Shown here: piece after piece, positions 34,096-42,614 of the stretch
Layout: each line of letters opens with the position of its first letter
How positions within the stretch are numbered: position 1 is the first letter of the stretch
Assembly: GCA_016874755.1 (NCBI GenBank)
Contig: VGTH01000008.1
Coordinates: forward strand, 81,849-145,848
Length of the DNA: 64,000 bases
Direction: 5' to 3'
From: Deltaproteobacteria bacterium
GTDB taxonomy: Bacteria; Desulfobacterota; Binatia; UBA9968
Program-made: the position numbers and the translations under genes
The notes under the pieces: model-generated
What the model was told of the DNA's origin: nothing
What the model saw: only the letters and a program-made list of their open reading frames with translations
The model's database searches: none

Positions 34096-34908
34096 ATGTT
34101 GAAAAACAAAGTTGGCATCATCGGCGCCGGCAAAATCGGCTCGGCGATCGCCCGCGGCATTATCGGCGCCGGCCTCGTCGGCAAAGAGCAAGTCATGGCG
34201 AGCGATGTCGCCGAGGTATTGCGGCAGATGATCACGCGCGATGTTGGTATTAACTCGACGGCGGATAACCTTGCGGTTTGTGAGTTCGCCGATGCGGTGA
34301 TTCTTTCCGTCAAGCCGCAGATCATCGACGGTGTGCTCAAAGAGATTGCCAAGAAGGTCGGCAAATCCAAGCTCGTCATCTCAGTCGCCGCCGGCGTGCC
34401 GCTGGCGCGGCTCGAGGCCGGGTTAGAAAGAGGCGCTCGGGTAGTGCGCGTCATGCCCAACATCCCTTGCGTTGTCGGCGCCGGCGCCGCGGGCTTTGCC
34501 GGCGGTACGAGCGCTACAGCCGCAGATCTGGAGATTGTCGGTGCGATCCTTAACAGCTTTGGCGTTGGCATGCCGGTGGAAGAAAAATATCTCGACGCGG
34601 TGACTGGACTCAGCGGTAGCGGGCCGGCCTATGTCTTTCTGTTCATGGAAGCGCTGGCCGACGGCGGTGTGCAAGTTGGACTGGCGCGCGACGTGGCGCT
34701 GAAGCTCGCCATGCAGACGGTATACGGCGCGGCAAAGATGGCCCTCGAAAGCTCAAAGCACTTAGGCGAATTGAAAGACGAAGTCACCTCGCCCGGCGGC
34801 ACGACCATCGCCGGCCTCTACGCCATGGAGCAGAAAGGCTTTCATGGCGTCGTCATGGACGCGGTCGTGAACGCAACGCGGCGCTCGCAGGAGCTGGGCA
34901 AGAGTTGA
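34096..34908 (+). CDS. proC: Pyrroline-5-carboxylate reductase
   Basis: A 270-residue NAD(P)H enzyme making proline from pyrroline-5-carboxylate. VGIIGAGKIGSAIARGIIGA is the Rossmann loop, VILSVKPQIID follows, VVRVMPNIPCVVGAGAAGF is the central signature and the C-terminal DEVTSPGGTTIAGLYAME is the PROSITE-type P5CR block. The ATG at 34096 is preceded by GAAGGAG. Ends convergent with the YdbL-like gene. Confidence 0.96.
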   Translation: MLKNKVGIIGAGKIGSAIARGIIGAGLVGKEQVMASDVAEVLRQMITRDVGINSTADNLAVCEFADAVILSVKPQIIDGVLKEIAKKVGKSKLVISVAAGVPLARLEAGLERGARVVRVMPNIPCVVGAGAAGFAGGTSATAADLEIVGAILNSFGVGMPVEEKYLDAVTGLSGSGPAYVFLFMEALADGGVQVGLARDVALKLAMQTVYGAAKMALESSKHLGELKDEVTSPGGTTIAGLYAMEQKGFHGVVMDAVVNATRRSQELGKS

Positions 34909-34988
34909 TCTGAAAAGTTTGAAAATCGCCGAATCGGCGCCGGTCAAGATCACAAGCTTCGATCTTGACGGACGGCCAAGGTCATTGG

Positions 34989-35573
34989 CTATTTTCTTCG
35001 CCAGTTCCCCTGCGTGTCTTGAATGTACCAGCCCGGCCGGGCTTGATCGGACCAACTTTTGGCAAAGATGCTTTTGATCTTCGGCACGGATTCTTTGGGG
35101 ATGCCATTCGCCTTCGCGATTTCAATGTAGAGCGCTTCGCGATCGTTGTTCTCAGCGTCGACCAACTGTTTGGTTTCGGCGCGTTCCTTCAGATTTAATC
35201 CATCGGAACTGCGGATTGCCAACAGGCCGTCCTGAGCGATGCCGATGCTGCCCTTGTCCATAAACGGTTTGATCGCCTCGCTGCGATTCTTGATCGAATC
35301 TTTGAGCGCGCGGATCGCCGGATTGGATACATTGATGTCGGCTTCCTGGGCGTGGGCGCGACTGATAAACGTCAGCGCGTAGCGGCTGCCAAGGCTGTCG
35401 ATCAGCCGGCTTTGCGGCTGGCCTTTTTGCGGCGCTGGCTCGGTGGGTCCTCCCCAGGTTTCTTTAACGATTTGATCGGCCGCGCGCTCCACCGCCGCCG
35501 CCGGAAAATAGATGTTCACCGTCACACAGGCGCTCATTAGGAAAGCGGCGATCATCAAGCTTCTTTTCAACAT
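34989..35573 (-). CDS. DUF1318/YdbL-like envelope lipoprotein
   Basis: A 194-residue lipoprotein: MLKRSLMIAAFLMSAC with a lipobox cysteine at 16, followed by VTVNIYFPAAAVERAADQIV, the DUF1318 hallmark. The C-terminal KANGIPKESVPKI then PGWYIQDTQGNWRRK is the YdbL-like part. In E. coli YdbL acts with YdbH and YnbE in intermembrane phospholipid transport. Here the gene lies 11 bases downstream of a YdbH-like gene, and GGAGG within that gene's end is its ribosome binding site. No separate YnbE is present. Confidence 0.82.
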   Translation of the reverse strand: MLKRSLMIAAFLMSACVTVNIYFPAAAVERAADQIVKETWGGPTEPAPQKGQPQSRLIDSLGSRYALTFISRAHAQEADINVSNPAIRALKDSIKNRSEAIKPFMDKGSIGIAQDGLLAIRSSDGLNLKERAETKQLVDAENNDREALYIEIAKANGIPKESVPKIKSIFAKSWSDQARPGWYIQDTQGNWRRK

Positions 35574-35584
35574 GGTTCCTCCGT

Positions 35585-38500
35585 TCACTTGACCTCGATT
35601 TTGTCAGATTTTTTGATTTGTTGCAGCCGGCGGAGCAGCTCACCGAAACTTATTTCCTGGGTGTAGCTGATAATGTTGACGGTGGGGGGCAGCAGACTGC
35701 CGACCACGAGGAACTCCTTGCCATCGCGGCTTTCGATGCCGCGCAGCGTCAATTTGTCATTGCGCAGTGTGGCTTTGAAGCCGAGCTTGCTATAGCGAAA
35801 GCTGTCGAAAAATCCGGCGAGCCCGCCGTAGACGGCGCCGGCGTTTTCGCCGGAGCTTAGCACGGTAATCTTGTTCAGCGCTTCGACGCTGATGCGCTGC
35901 TCGGTGCCGCGATCGACGGAATGCAAGTCGGCGCGCAGTTGCGCCGGCTGCCCGTCGGTGATGACGAGATCGTTGATGCTGCCTTCGAGCACGCCGGAGA
36001 TGCGGCCGAATGCAAACGTTTTCGAGGCTTGTTCGAGATTGACGTCGCGAATCGTGGTGTCGAGCTTGATCGAAGCCAAAGACGAAAAAGGGTCTTCAAT
36101 TTCCAACTTGACAAGATCGATGCGCCCGCCGAACACCTCCGCGCGGATCGCGCCGCTCGTGCGCAGGACGCTGGCGCTGGCGGTGATCTGTGGGATCGAC
36201 GCCGTCAGCGTGCCGCTGAAGCGCGGCCAGCCCAGTGCTTCGGTCAGCTCTTGGAGTTGCAGTTGTTTGCCCTCGGCGGCAAAAGTGAAATCCTTGGCGC
36301 TCTTGATGATGTCGGGCCAAAGCAGGTTGGCGAGCGCAAGGGTGCCGCCGTAGATCGTCAACACAATCGGTTGATGAAAGCGCAACCGGTTGTTCGATAA
36401 TGATAAGCTGGTCCTGATCGGCGCCAAGCTGCGCGCCCCGAAGCGGGCCGACTGAATCGCGATGGTTCCCGGCTGAACTTCACTGCTGCTGCTTGCGGCA
36501 GATTCGGGATAGCGCGTTTGAAAAGGCAGCGCGAGGGCTATCGGACCGATCTGCCAATCGTTCGATCTGGCGCGCAGCTGCCCATTTCGCAACGACAGCT
36601 CTCCGGCGATGTTGAACGCGTCGAGGCTGCCTTGCAGCCGCGTTTGCAACGCCATCTCGCCGCCGACGATGATCTTGTCTAACAGCGGATAGCGTTGCTT
36701 GAAGGTGTCGCGCAGAAAGACATCGAAAAATCCGCCGGGAAGAAAAGCATCGCTGCGCAGCTCGGCGTTGAGCTGCGGTCTTTCGGTGAGCCGCTCGACG
36801 CTGCCGCGCAGTTGAATGTGGCCAACTCTGGCAATGGCGAGCTCGCAGCGGCGGCAATCGAGGCGATCGTTGCCGAAGGAGTAGTCCCCGTCGAATTCGA
36901 GAACCGGCTTCTGAGTTTTTAAATCGCCAAAAAACTTGCCCCACAGAACTTCGCCGCCGTCGATGTTGAGCTTGCTGCCGATGCTGATCAGATTTTTTGC
37001 CGGATTCATCGCGGCGCTAAAACTGCCGTTGAGCGCCAGATTCTCACCGACGCGCGCGCTGTCCGCGGCAGCGAATTTGGCATTGGCCAGTTGCAGCTGT
37101 CCTTCTATCCTGAGCGACTCGTTGGCCGGGTAGGCAAGTTTGCCATCGATGATAACCTGGCCGGCGCTGGCGCTGGTGCCGTCGCTGGTTTGCCCGCTCG
37201 TGCCGCGCAGCTGCACGCGCCCATCGAAGGTAACCGGCGACTGCGCCTTCCCAGCGAGCGTGCCACTAATGGCAATTTGCTCTGCGGCAAGACTGCGCCG
37301 CGCTGCTTTCCAGGCCAGCGCTTTCCCTTGCAGACGAATATCTTTGAGCTGGACAGCTGAAGCGGAAGCTTCCAAGGGAGCGTTCAGCTCCACCGGACCC
37401 AGGGAAAACTCGCCGGCTTCGACGCTCAAAGCAGCGCTACGCGCAACGCCTTTGATATCGAGCGCCTCGGCCGGGCCGCGCAGCATCAAATCGGCCTCGC
37501 CGAGGCCCTTGTAGCTCCATCGATTGAGCGGCGCCGGCAATAATGGCTTCAACGCTTCCCATGACAAGCCGCGCAGCGTGGTGCGCGCTTCCTGGACAAT
37601 TATTTTATCGTGCAATATCAGCCGGCCGTCGGCTTCGCCGCTGCCGAGCTGGCTCGTCAGCTTCAGCGATTGGATAGCCAAGGATCGGTCGTTGGAAGCG
37701 TAGCGGCCGCTGGCCGTGAACTGTGCCGGGCCATCGCGCAATGGCAGAGCTCGCGGCGACAGCACGTTGGGGAAGCCGACCAGTTGCCCCTGCGCAGTAA
37801 AGCCGATTTCTTTGGCTTTGGCGTCGAAATCGAGGCGGGACTCCAAATGGCCGGTGACTTTCTTGGTGCCCAGGGCGAGCTCGCTCGCTTGCGCTGTGAA
37901 GCTGACCCAGGGCGCTTGTTTTTCCGGCGCGTGAATCAAAGCGTTGATCCGCAGGCTGCCCGGCGCCGCCTCGCTGGCTTTGCGCCGGTCAAAAAATTTG
38001 CGGGTTGTCTTGGCGCGCAGATGCACTTTTACCGTCAATTCGCGCAACGACCCGCTGAGCGCGACTTCGGCCTCGCTTGCGAGCGCCGGCACATCGGTTT
38101 TCAAAGTGATGCCACTCTGCGGTCCTAAGTTTAGGTTCTCGGCATCGAGAGTGATCTGCGGCAATTCGATCGCGTTGCCCTCCGCTATTTCTAAGACGAC
38201 CGTGCCGTCTCGCACATTCAGTTGGCGGATCGCCGTCGTGATCTCGCCCTGTGCCGAAGACTTCATAAACTCTTCGAGATCAAGGCGAAGCACGGGTTTC
38301 TCCAATATAAGTTGGTGGATGCGATTGGCCATGACTTCCGCCGGATTGAGAAGCAGCGAAAGCCGCTCGCTATGCAGGCTAAAACCCGGTTTGGCGACGG
38401 CAACGTTGCCGGCAGTCACGCCGAACGGCCAGCGGAAACGCAGGTCGGTGAATTGAACCGCGGCGCCGGTGCGGGTGGCAAGCTCGGCCCGCAGCCAATC

Positions 38501-38608
38501 TTGGAATCGTTCGGATCGTAAAAATAAGCCCAGGCCGACAATCAGCAACGCCAGCAGCAAAATCGTGCTGAGCGCTCCGACCAAGGCCCGACGCACCCAC
38601 CGGTCCAT
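35585..38608 (-). CDS. YdbH/AsmA-like intermembrane transport protein
   Basis: A 1007-residue protein anchored by one N-terminal helix (ALVGALSTILLLALLIVGLG), the rest being a long beta-rich periplasmic chain of repeated amphipathic strands. The start resembles AsmA proteins (RTGAAVQFTDLRFRWPFGVT), and the C-terminal 300 residues contain the dicarboxylate/YdbH-type block (FGGRIDLVKLEIEDPFSSLA; GRISGVLEGSINDLVITDGQ). Such bridge-like proteins carry phospholipid between the inner and outer membranes. The neighbouring YdbL-like lipoprotein supports the YdbH assignment. Confidence 0.82.
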   Translation of the reverse strand: MDRWVRRALVGALSTILLLALLIVGLGLFLRSERFQDWLRAELATRTGAAVQFTDLRFRWPFGVTAGNVAVAKPGFSLHSERLSLLLNPAEVMANRIHQLILEKPVLRLDLEEFMKSSAQGEITTAIRQLNVRDGTVVLEIAEGNAIELPQITLDAENLNLGPQSGITLKTDVPALASEAEVALSGSLRELTVKVHLRAKTTRKFFDRRKASEAAPGSLRINALIHAPEKQAPWVSFTAQASELALGTKKVTGHLESRLDFDAKAKEIGFTAQGQLVGFPNVLSPRALPLRDGPAQFTASGRYASNDRSLAIQSLKLTSQLGSGEADGRLILHDKIIVQEARTTLRGLSWEALKPLLPAPLNRWSYKGLGEADLMLRGPAEALDIKGVARSAALSVEAGEFSLGPVELNAPLEASASAVQLKDIRLQGKALAWKAARRSLAAEQIAISGTLAGKAQSPVTFDGRVQLRGTSGQTSDGTSASAGQVIIDGKLAYPANESLRIEGQLQLANAKFAAADSARVGENLALNGSFSAAMNPAKNLISIGSKLNIDGGEVLWGKFFGDLKTQKPVLEFDGDYSFGNDRLDCRRCELAIARVGHIQLRGSVERLTERPQLNAELRSDAFLPGGFFDVFLRDTFKQRYPLLDKIIVGGEMALQTRLQGSLDAFNIAGELSLRNGQLRARSNDWQIGPIALALPFQTRYPESAASSSSEVQPGTIAIQSARFGARSLAPIRTSLSLSNNRLRFHQPIVLTIYGGTLALANLLWPDIIKSAKDFTFAAEGKQLQLQELTEALGWPRFSGTLTASIPQITASASVLRTSGAIRAEVFGGRIDLVKLEIEDPFSSLASIKLDTTIRDVNLEQASKTFAFGRISGVLEGSINDLVITDGQPAQLRADLHSVDRGTEQRISVEALNKITVLSSGENAGAVYGGLAGFFDSFRYSKLGFKATLRNDKLTLRGIESRDGKEFLVVGSLLPPTVNIISYTQEISFGELLRRLQQIKKSDKIEVK

Positions 38609-38713
38609 GCAAAAAAACTTACAACACTTTGATGATTGAACGAACTGCGAGCGTCAAATTGTCAGCCACAGCGGCGCACCTGCCGGGATGCCGTCGCATC
38701 ACTGCGAAAAAAA

Positions 38714-38743
38714 TTGACAACAGCTTTTTGCCTGGCGTATAAC
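38714..38743 (+). promoter_or_regulatory. Sigma70-type promoter upstream of the ompA leader
   Basis: TTGACA at 38714-38719, an 18-base spacer and TATAAC at 38738-38743 make a near-consensus promoter. It is followed by about 210 bases of leader before a truncated mscL start, and then the OmpA-type lipoprotein gene. Confidence 0.7.
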
Positions 38744-38955
38744 CCCAGGCCTAAGGGTTAGTACTTAGTGCGCCTTGGCGAACTCAACAGGGAAGGAGGG
38801 GATGCCGATGCGGGGCATTCACGATGAAGTCAGAGATGACCGCGGCAGCTAACCGCCCGTATCGGCTTTTGGTGTGGCAATGGGGGATTGCCCCTTAAAG
38901 ATCAACTCAAACCGTTCCTTATCAGCGAACGACAAAAAAACGGGGGAAGGGAAGA
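38744..38955 (+). ncRNA. Structured leader, family not recognised
   Basis: Between the promoter and the mscL remnant lies a non-coding stretch with several potential hairpins, for example AATGGGGGATTGCCCCTT at about 38879-38896 and GATGCCGATGCGGGGCATTC at about 38801. It could be a 5' UTR regulator. I do not recognise a known riboswitch consensus, so the call is open. Confidence 0.25.
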
Positions 38956-38994
38956 ATGATTCAGGAATTCAAAGACTTTATCAACCGTGGTAAC
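38956..38994 (+). pseudogene. 5' remnant of mscL (large-conductance mechanosensitive channel)
   Basis: ATG 38956, preceded by GGGGAAGGGAAGA, reads MIQEFKDFINRGN, the near-invariant MscL start. The conserved D-L-A-V-G continuation is absent: the frame runs into an AT-rich stretch and then out of frame over the OmpA start. So only the first 13 codons and the translation signal of mscL survive. Confidence 0.65.
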
Positions 38995-39007
38995 GTTCAA
39001 AAATTTT

Positions 39008-39036
39008 ACTTGACAACCTACGACACTTGTACTACT
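39008..39036 (+). promoter_or_regulatory. Possible second promoter before the OmpA-type gene
   Basis: TTGACA near 39010, a 17-base spacer, then TACTTT is a weaker promoter candidate directly upstream of the OmpA-type lipoprotein, placed where the mscL remnant ends. Confidence 0.4.
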
Positions 39037-39083
39037 TTGGCCAAAAATTTGAGCTTAGCAAGGAATTTTCAGGAGGCAGAGAG

Positions 39084-39812
39084 ATGCAGAAAAACAAATA
39101 CCTGGCGCTATCGGCCGTGGGGTTTTTCCTGACAGGATGTGCAGGATTAACCAAGAACCAAGCGGCGATCGTGGGCGCTACGTTGTGCGGTGTTGGCGGC
39201 GCGGCAGGCGGCGCGGTGGCAGCGAATAACCGTATCGAAGGAAGCAAGCGCAACACCGGTGCCGCGGTTGCGATTGGCGCTGTTTCTGGAGCCGTGCTCT
39301 GCGGCGGCTTAGCTTATTTGTTGACGGAAGATCCGAAGCCGGCGGCCAAACCCGCGCCACCGCCGCCACCACCACCTCCTCCGCCTCCTCCCGCGCCCAA
39401 GAAACCCGCAGAGAAGCCTGCAGAAAAGAAACCCGCAGCGAAACCCGCAGCGAAACCCGCAGCGAAACCACCAGCGCCCAAAGTCGAGCGCACGATCATT
39501 CTCGACGATGTCTTGTTTGACTTCGACAAGAGCAACATCAAGCGCGAAGCCGGTGCTATCCTCGACTTCATGAACGAGAACAAAGACAAGAACGCTAACC
39601 TGTCCGGTCACACCGACAACGTGGGTAGCGACGCCTACAACCAGGCGCTGTCCGAACGTCGGGTTGCTTCTGTTAAGGATTATGTCAGCGGCAAAGGTGT
39701 AGCCGGTAGCCGGATCTCCGGCCAGGGCTTTGGCGAGAGCAAGCCGATCGCTGATAATAAGACTGCGGAAGGGCGGGCAAAGAACCGCCGCGTCGAAATA
39801 AAAGTTAACTAG
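39084..39812 (+). CDS. OmpA/Pal-type peptidoglycan-binding lipoprotein
   Basis: A 242-residue lipoprotein. ATG 39084 follows TCAGGAGGCAGAGAG. The signal peptide ends FFLTGCAG with the lipobox cysteine. A glycine-rich segment (ATLCGVGGAAGGAVAANN) and one membrane-like helix follow. Then come a Pro run, a Lys/Pro/Ala tract coded partly by three exact 12-bp repeats (39429-39464), and a C-terminal OmpA domain: VLFDFDKSNIKREAG, LSGHTDNVGSDAYN and GRAKNRRVEIKVN. It links the outer membrane to peptidoglycan. Confidence 0.92.
   Translation: MQKNKYLALSAVGFFLTGCAGLTKNQAAIVGATLCGVGGAAGGAVAANNRIEGSKRNTGAAVAIGAVSGAVLCGGLAYLLTEDPKPAAKPAPPPPPPPPPPPPAPKKPAEKPAEKKPAAKPAAKPAAKPPAPKVERTIILDDVLFDFDKSNIKREAGAILDFMNENKDKNANLSGHTDNVGSDAYNQALSERRVASVKDYVSGKGVAGSRISGQGFGESKPIADNKTAEGRAKNRRVEIKVN
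39429..39464. repeat. Three exact 12-bp tandem repeats within the OmpA-type gene
   Basis: AAACCCGCAGCG occurs three times without change, encoding KPAA units of the wall-spanning linker. Being a multiple of three, copy-number change would alter linker length without breaking the frame. Confidence 0.85.
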
Positions 39813-39837
39813 TACCAGAGTCATTGGGTTCAGCACA

Positions 39838-40221
39838 ATGCGGATGCCGGGCAAGGCAAGAATTATCCTCCTGGCATCCGCATTGTTATTTCCACAGTTG
39901 GTCCCCGCTCAGGTGATCAACTTCAAAGAGCTGCAAAATCAGATTCTGGGTTATAAGAGCTGGTTAGATCGGTTCGGTGCCGGTGGTTCCAGGTTTTGGA
40001 CACGGCTCGATAGCAGCAAGCGGCCCCATCGCCTCTATGTCGGCGAAGCTTTCTTGAACGCCGACGACGGTGAAAAAGAAGAGTTCATCGAAATATTTTC
40101 GCGTTTCCTCGCCGGCCATCCCGATAAAAACATGCTGATCGATATCTACGATTCGTCGACAAACAAATATATCGGCGAGTACGGGTTCGGTGGCTTTCGG
40201 CTTTTTCCCACGCCTCGCTAG
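39838..40221 (+). CDS. Secreted protein of unknown function
   Basis: A 127-residue protein with a signal peptide (ARIILLASALLFPQLVPAQ). The mature part contains KSWLDRFGAGGSRFWTRLDS and a small domain with VGEAFLNADDGEKEEFIEIF. It is probably periplasmic, 25 bases after the OmpA-type gene and likely co-transcribed with it. No family recognised. Confidence 0.65.
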   Translation: MRMPGKARIILLASALLFPQLVPAQVINFKELQNQILGYKSWLDRFGAGGSRFWTRLDSSKRPHRLYVGEAFLNADDGEKEEFIEIFSRFLAGHPDKNMLIDIYDSSTNKYIGEYGFGGFRLFPTPR

Positions 40222-40459
40222 TTCCCGTTCCGATAGTTGATACTGCGATGACCGCAAAGCCGTCAGCGCTTTGCCGCTGAGTCGTTTTGCCTCAAGGGAC
40301 ACGGCCGTATTGTCGTTTCCACGCAACTGCTGCGCTTGAGCCATGAACAGACCCTCACCGCTCCGCTGCTATCGGTGATCTCGGTCAGGTAAGTTTAGGA
40401 TATTCTTAGCACAACTGCGAAGTTTAGTGGTATGTAGACGCCAACAAATCTAATTTTTT

Positions 40460-41791
40460 ATGGACTTGTCGGCTGGACTGCGCAGCGATGCGCGCACGAT
40501 CTTCTCGGCGGCGTTAGCGGCCGTCGACCCGGCTGCTGCGCTGAAGCGGCAGGTCACGCGCGTTGGCGATCGTTTGCAGATTGCCGGGCGGTGGATCGAT
40601 CTTGCCCAGGTCGGGCATATTTCGGCCGTCGGTGCCGGCAAGGCCTCGGCCGGAATGGCACTGGCGATCGAAGCCATCTTAGCCGACAAGGTCCCTGAGG
40701 GGCTGGTCATCGTCAAGGACGGCTATGGACAAGCGACGAGCAAAATCCGCGTGGTCGAAGCGGGTCATCCGGTTCCTGACGCGCGCGGCGTCGACGCTGC
40801 CAATGAAATCATCGAAATGGTGCGCGCCGCCGGGCCAGACGATCTGGTCCTGTGTCTGCTTTCGGGCGGCGGCTCGGCCTTGCTCAGTGCTCCGGCCGAA
40901 GACATTTCGCTCGCCGACAAGCAACGCGCCACCGAGCTGTTGCTGCGCTGTGGCGCGACGATCCAAGAGATCAACGCGATCCGCAAACATGCTTCGCAAA
41001 TAAAAGGCGGCCAGCTGGCGCGATTGGCCAGACCGGCGCGGCTTGTTTCGCTGATTGTTTCCGATGTCATCGGCGATCCGCTCGATGCCATTGCTTCGGG
41101 TCCGACGGCTCCTGACCCGACGACGTTTGCCGATTGCTTGGCGGTCATCGACCGTTACAGTTTGCGCCAGGCGATGCCGGCAGCGCTGATCACGCGCTTC
41201 GAGGCGGGACAGCGCGGCCAAATCGACGAAACGCCGAAGCCGGGAGACGCGGTGTTTGCCGGCGTGCAGAACGTTATCGTCGGTAATAATCGCGAGGCCG
41301 TGCTGGCCGCCGAACAGAAGGCGGTGGCGCTCGGCTATCGCACCCTGGTGCTCAGTGAGCCGGTGCAAGGCGAAGCGGCACAGGCCGGGCTGGCGTACGC
41401 GGCACTGTGCCAAAAGGTCGCGGCGACGGGTGCGCCCGTGGAGCGTCCGGCCTGCGTTCTTAGTGGCGGTGAAACCACAGTGACGGTGCGCGGCCATGGC
41501 CGCGGCGGCCGCAACCAAGAGTTTGCTACCGCGGCGGCAACTGCCATCGCTGGGTTGCCTAACGTTGTGATCTTGAGCGGCGGCACCGATGGCGGCGACG
41601 GGCCGACCGATGCAGCCGGCGCCATCGTTGACGGCGCCACCATCGCGCGCGGTAAAGCGTTGGGGCTCGATGTCGCCAGCTTCTTGGCAAACAATGACAC
41701 TTACCACTATCTCAAAGCAGTCGACGAGCTACTGATTACCGGGCCGACGCTTACCAATGTTATGGATGTGCAGGTCATGCTGATCGGCTGA
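40460..41791 (+). CDS. Glycerate 2-kinase (type II, MOFRL domain)
   Basis: A 443-residue kinase phosphorylating glycerate. N-terminal domain: VGAGKASAGMALAIEA, PEGLVIVKDGYGQ and LCLLSGGGSALLSAPAE; NAIRKHASQIKGGQLARLA is the central signature; the C-terminal MOFRL part reads GRNQEFATAAATAI, ILSGGTDGGDGPTDAAGA and LANNDTYHYLK. It feeds glycerate into central metabolism. Tandem neighbours are unrelated. Confidence 0.94.
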   Translation: MDLSAGLRSDARTIFSAALAAVDPAAALKRQVTRVGDRLQIAGRWIDLAQVGHISAVGAGKASAGMALAIEAILADKVPEGLVIVKDGYGQATSKIRVVEAGHPVPDARGVDAANEIIEMVRAAGPDDLVLCLLSGGGSALLSAPAEDISLADKQRATELLLRCGATIQEINAIRKHASQIKGGQLARLARPARLVSLIVSDVIGDPLDAIASGPTAPDPTTFADCLAVIDRYSLRQAMPAALITRFEAGQRGQIDETPKPGDAVFAGVQNVIVGNNREAVLAAEQKAVALGYRTLVLSEPVQGEAAQAGLAYAALCQKVAATGAPVERPACVLSGGETTVTVRGHGRGGRNQEFATAAATAIAGLPNVVILSGGTDGGDGPTDAAGAIVDGATIARGKALGLDVASFLANNDTYHYLKAVDELLITGPTLTNVMDVQVMLIG

Positions 41792-41861
41792 CAACGGTAA
41801 CGCGATCTGTCACCTAGACAATTTTCAGCTCAAAGTGTAAATTCGCCCCACAACGGCGGTC

Positions 41862-42503
41862 ATGGCGAAAGCGAAATACATAGTCGTCGAAGGGCCCATC
41901 GGTGTCGGCAAGACCAGTCTTGCCAAAATGTTGGCGAATGAGTTTCAGGCGCGGACGATCTTCGAGCGCGTGGAAGAGAACCCGTTTCTGCCAAAATTTT
42001 ATCAGTCGCGCGAGACCTACGCCTTCCAGAACCAGACCTTTTTTCTGCTCAACCGCTATCAGCAGCAGATGGAGTTGAGCCAGCAGGACCTGTTCAATCA
42101 GAACACGGTTTCTGACTACCTGTTTGCCAAGGACAAGATCTTTGCCAGCCTGACGCTAAGCGCCGAAGAGCTCAGCCTTTACCAGCAGATATATGCGCTG
42201 TTGAACGCCCGGGTGCCGAAACCGGACCTGGTCGTCTACCTGCAAGCGCGGCCCGAAGTGCTTTACAAGCGGGTCAAAAAAAGGGATAAGAAATACGAGC
42301 GAAGCGTAACCTTCGAATACCTGACAGAGGTGGCGCAGGCGTACAATCAGTTCTTTTTTCGCTATGATGAGACGCCGCTCCTGGTCGTCAACACCTCTGA
42401 GATCGATTTCGTGGCAAGCAGCAAGGATCGGGCTGACTTGATCAAAGAAATCAATAGTATGGGTTCGGGGACGCAGCATTATATACCGCTTGGATCCAAG
42501 TAA
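41862..42503 (+). CDS. Deoxynucleoside kinase (dNK family)
   Basis: A 213-residue kinase with P-loop YIVVEGPIGVGKTSLAK at residues 5-20, the FERVEENPFLPKFY segment, and the R-x-R-D-type lid KRVKKRDKKYERSV. It phosphorylates deoxyadenosine, deoxyguanosine or related nucleosides. It is followed by a terminator and then panB-panC, an order seen in several deltaproteobacterial-type genomes. Confidence 0.93.
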   Translation: MAKAKYIVVEGPIGVGKTSLAKMLANEFQARTIFERVEENPFLPKFYQSRETYAFQNQTFFLLNRYQQQMELSQQDLFNQNTVSDYLFAKDKIFASLTLSAEELSLYQQIYALLNARVPKPDLVVYLQARPEVLYKRVKKRDKKYERSVTFEYLTEVAQAYNQFFFRYDETPLLVVNTSEIDFVASSKDRADLIKEINSMGSGTQHYIPLGSK

Positions 42504-42538
42504 TCTGGACCGAGACGGATGCCAACAGGCGCACTTTA

Positions 42539-42599
42539 GAGAGACCATGGGGTCTCCCTGCCGATATTGGCCTTCCGGTTCGTTCCGGAGGGCTTTTTT
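42539..42599 (+). terminator. Tandem hairpins between dNK and panB
   Basis: GAGACCATGGGGTCTC near 42541-42556 is a first hairpin. GCCTTCCGG, loop TTCGTT, CCGGAGGGC at 42570-42593 is a second, followed by TTTTTT. The second is a good intrinsic terminator; it stops dNK transcripts or attenuates expression of the downstream panB. Confidence 0.75.
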
Positions 42600-42614
42600 G
42601 TTTTAGGGGGATTG

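Noticed and set aside
40679..41707. 342-codon minus-strand frame
   Set aside because: Shadow of glycerate 2-kinase.
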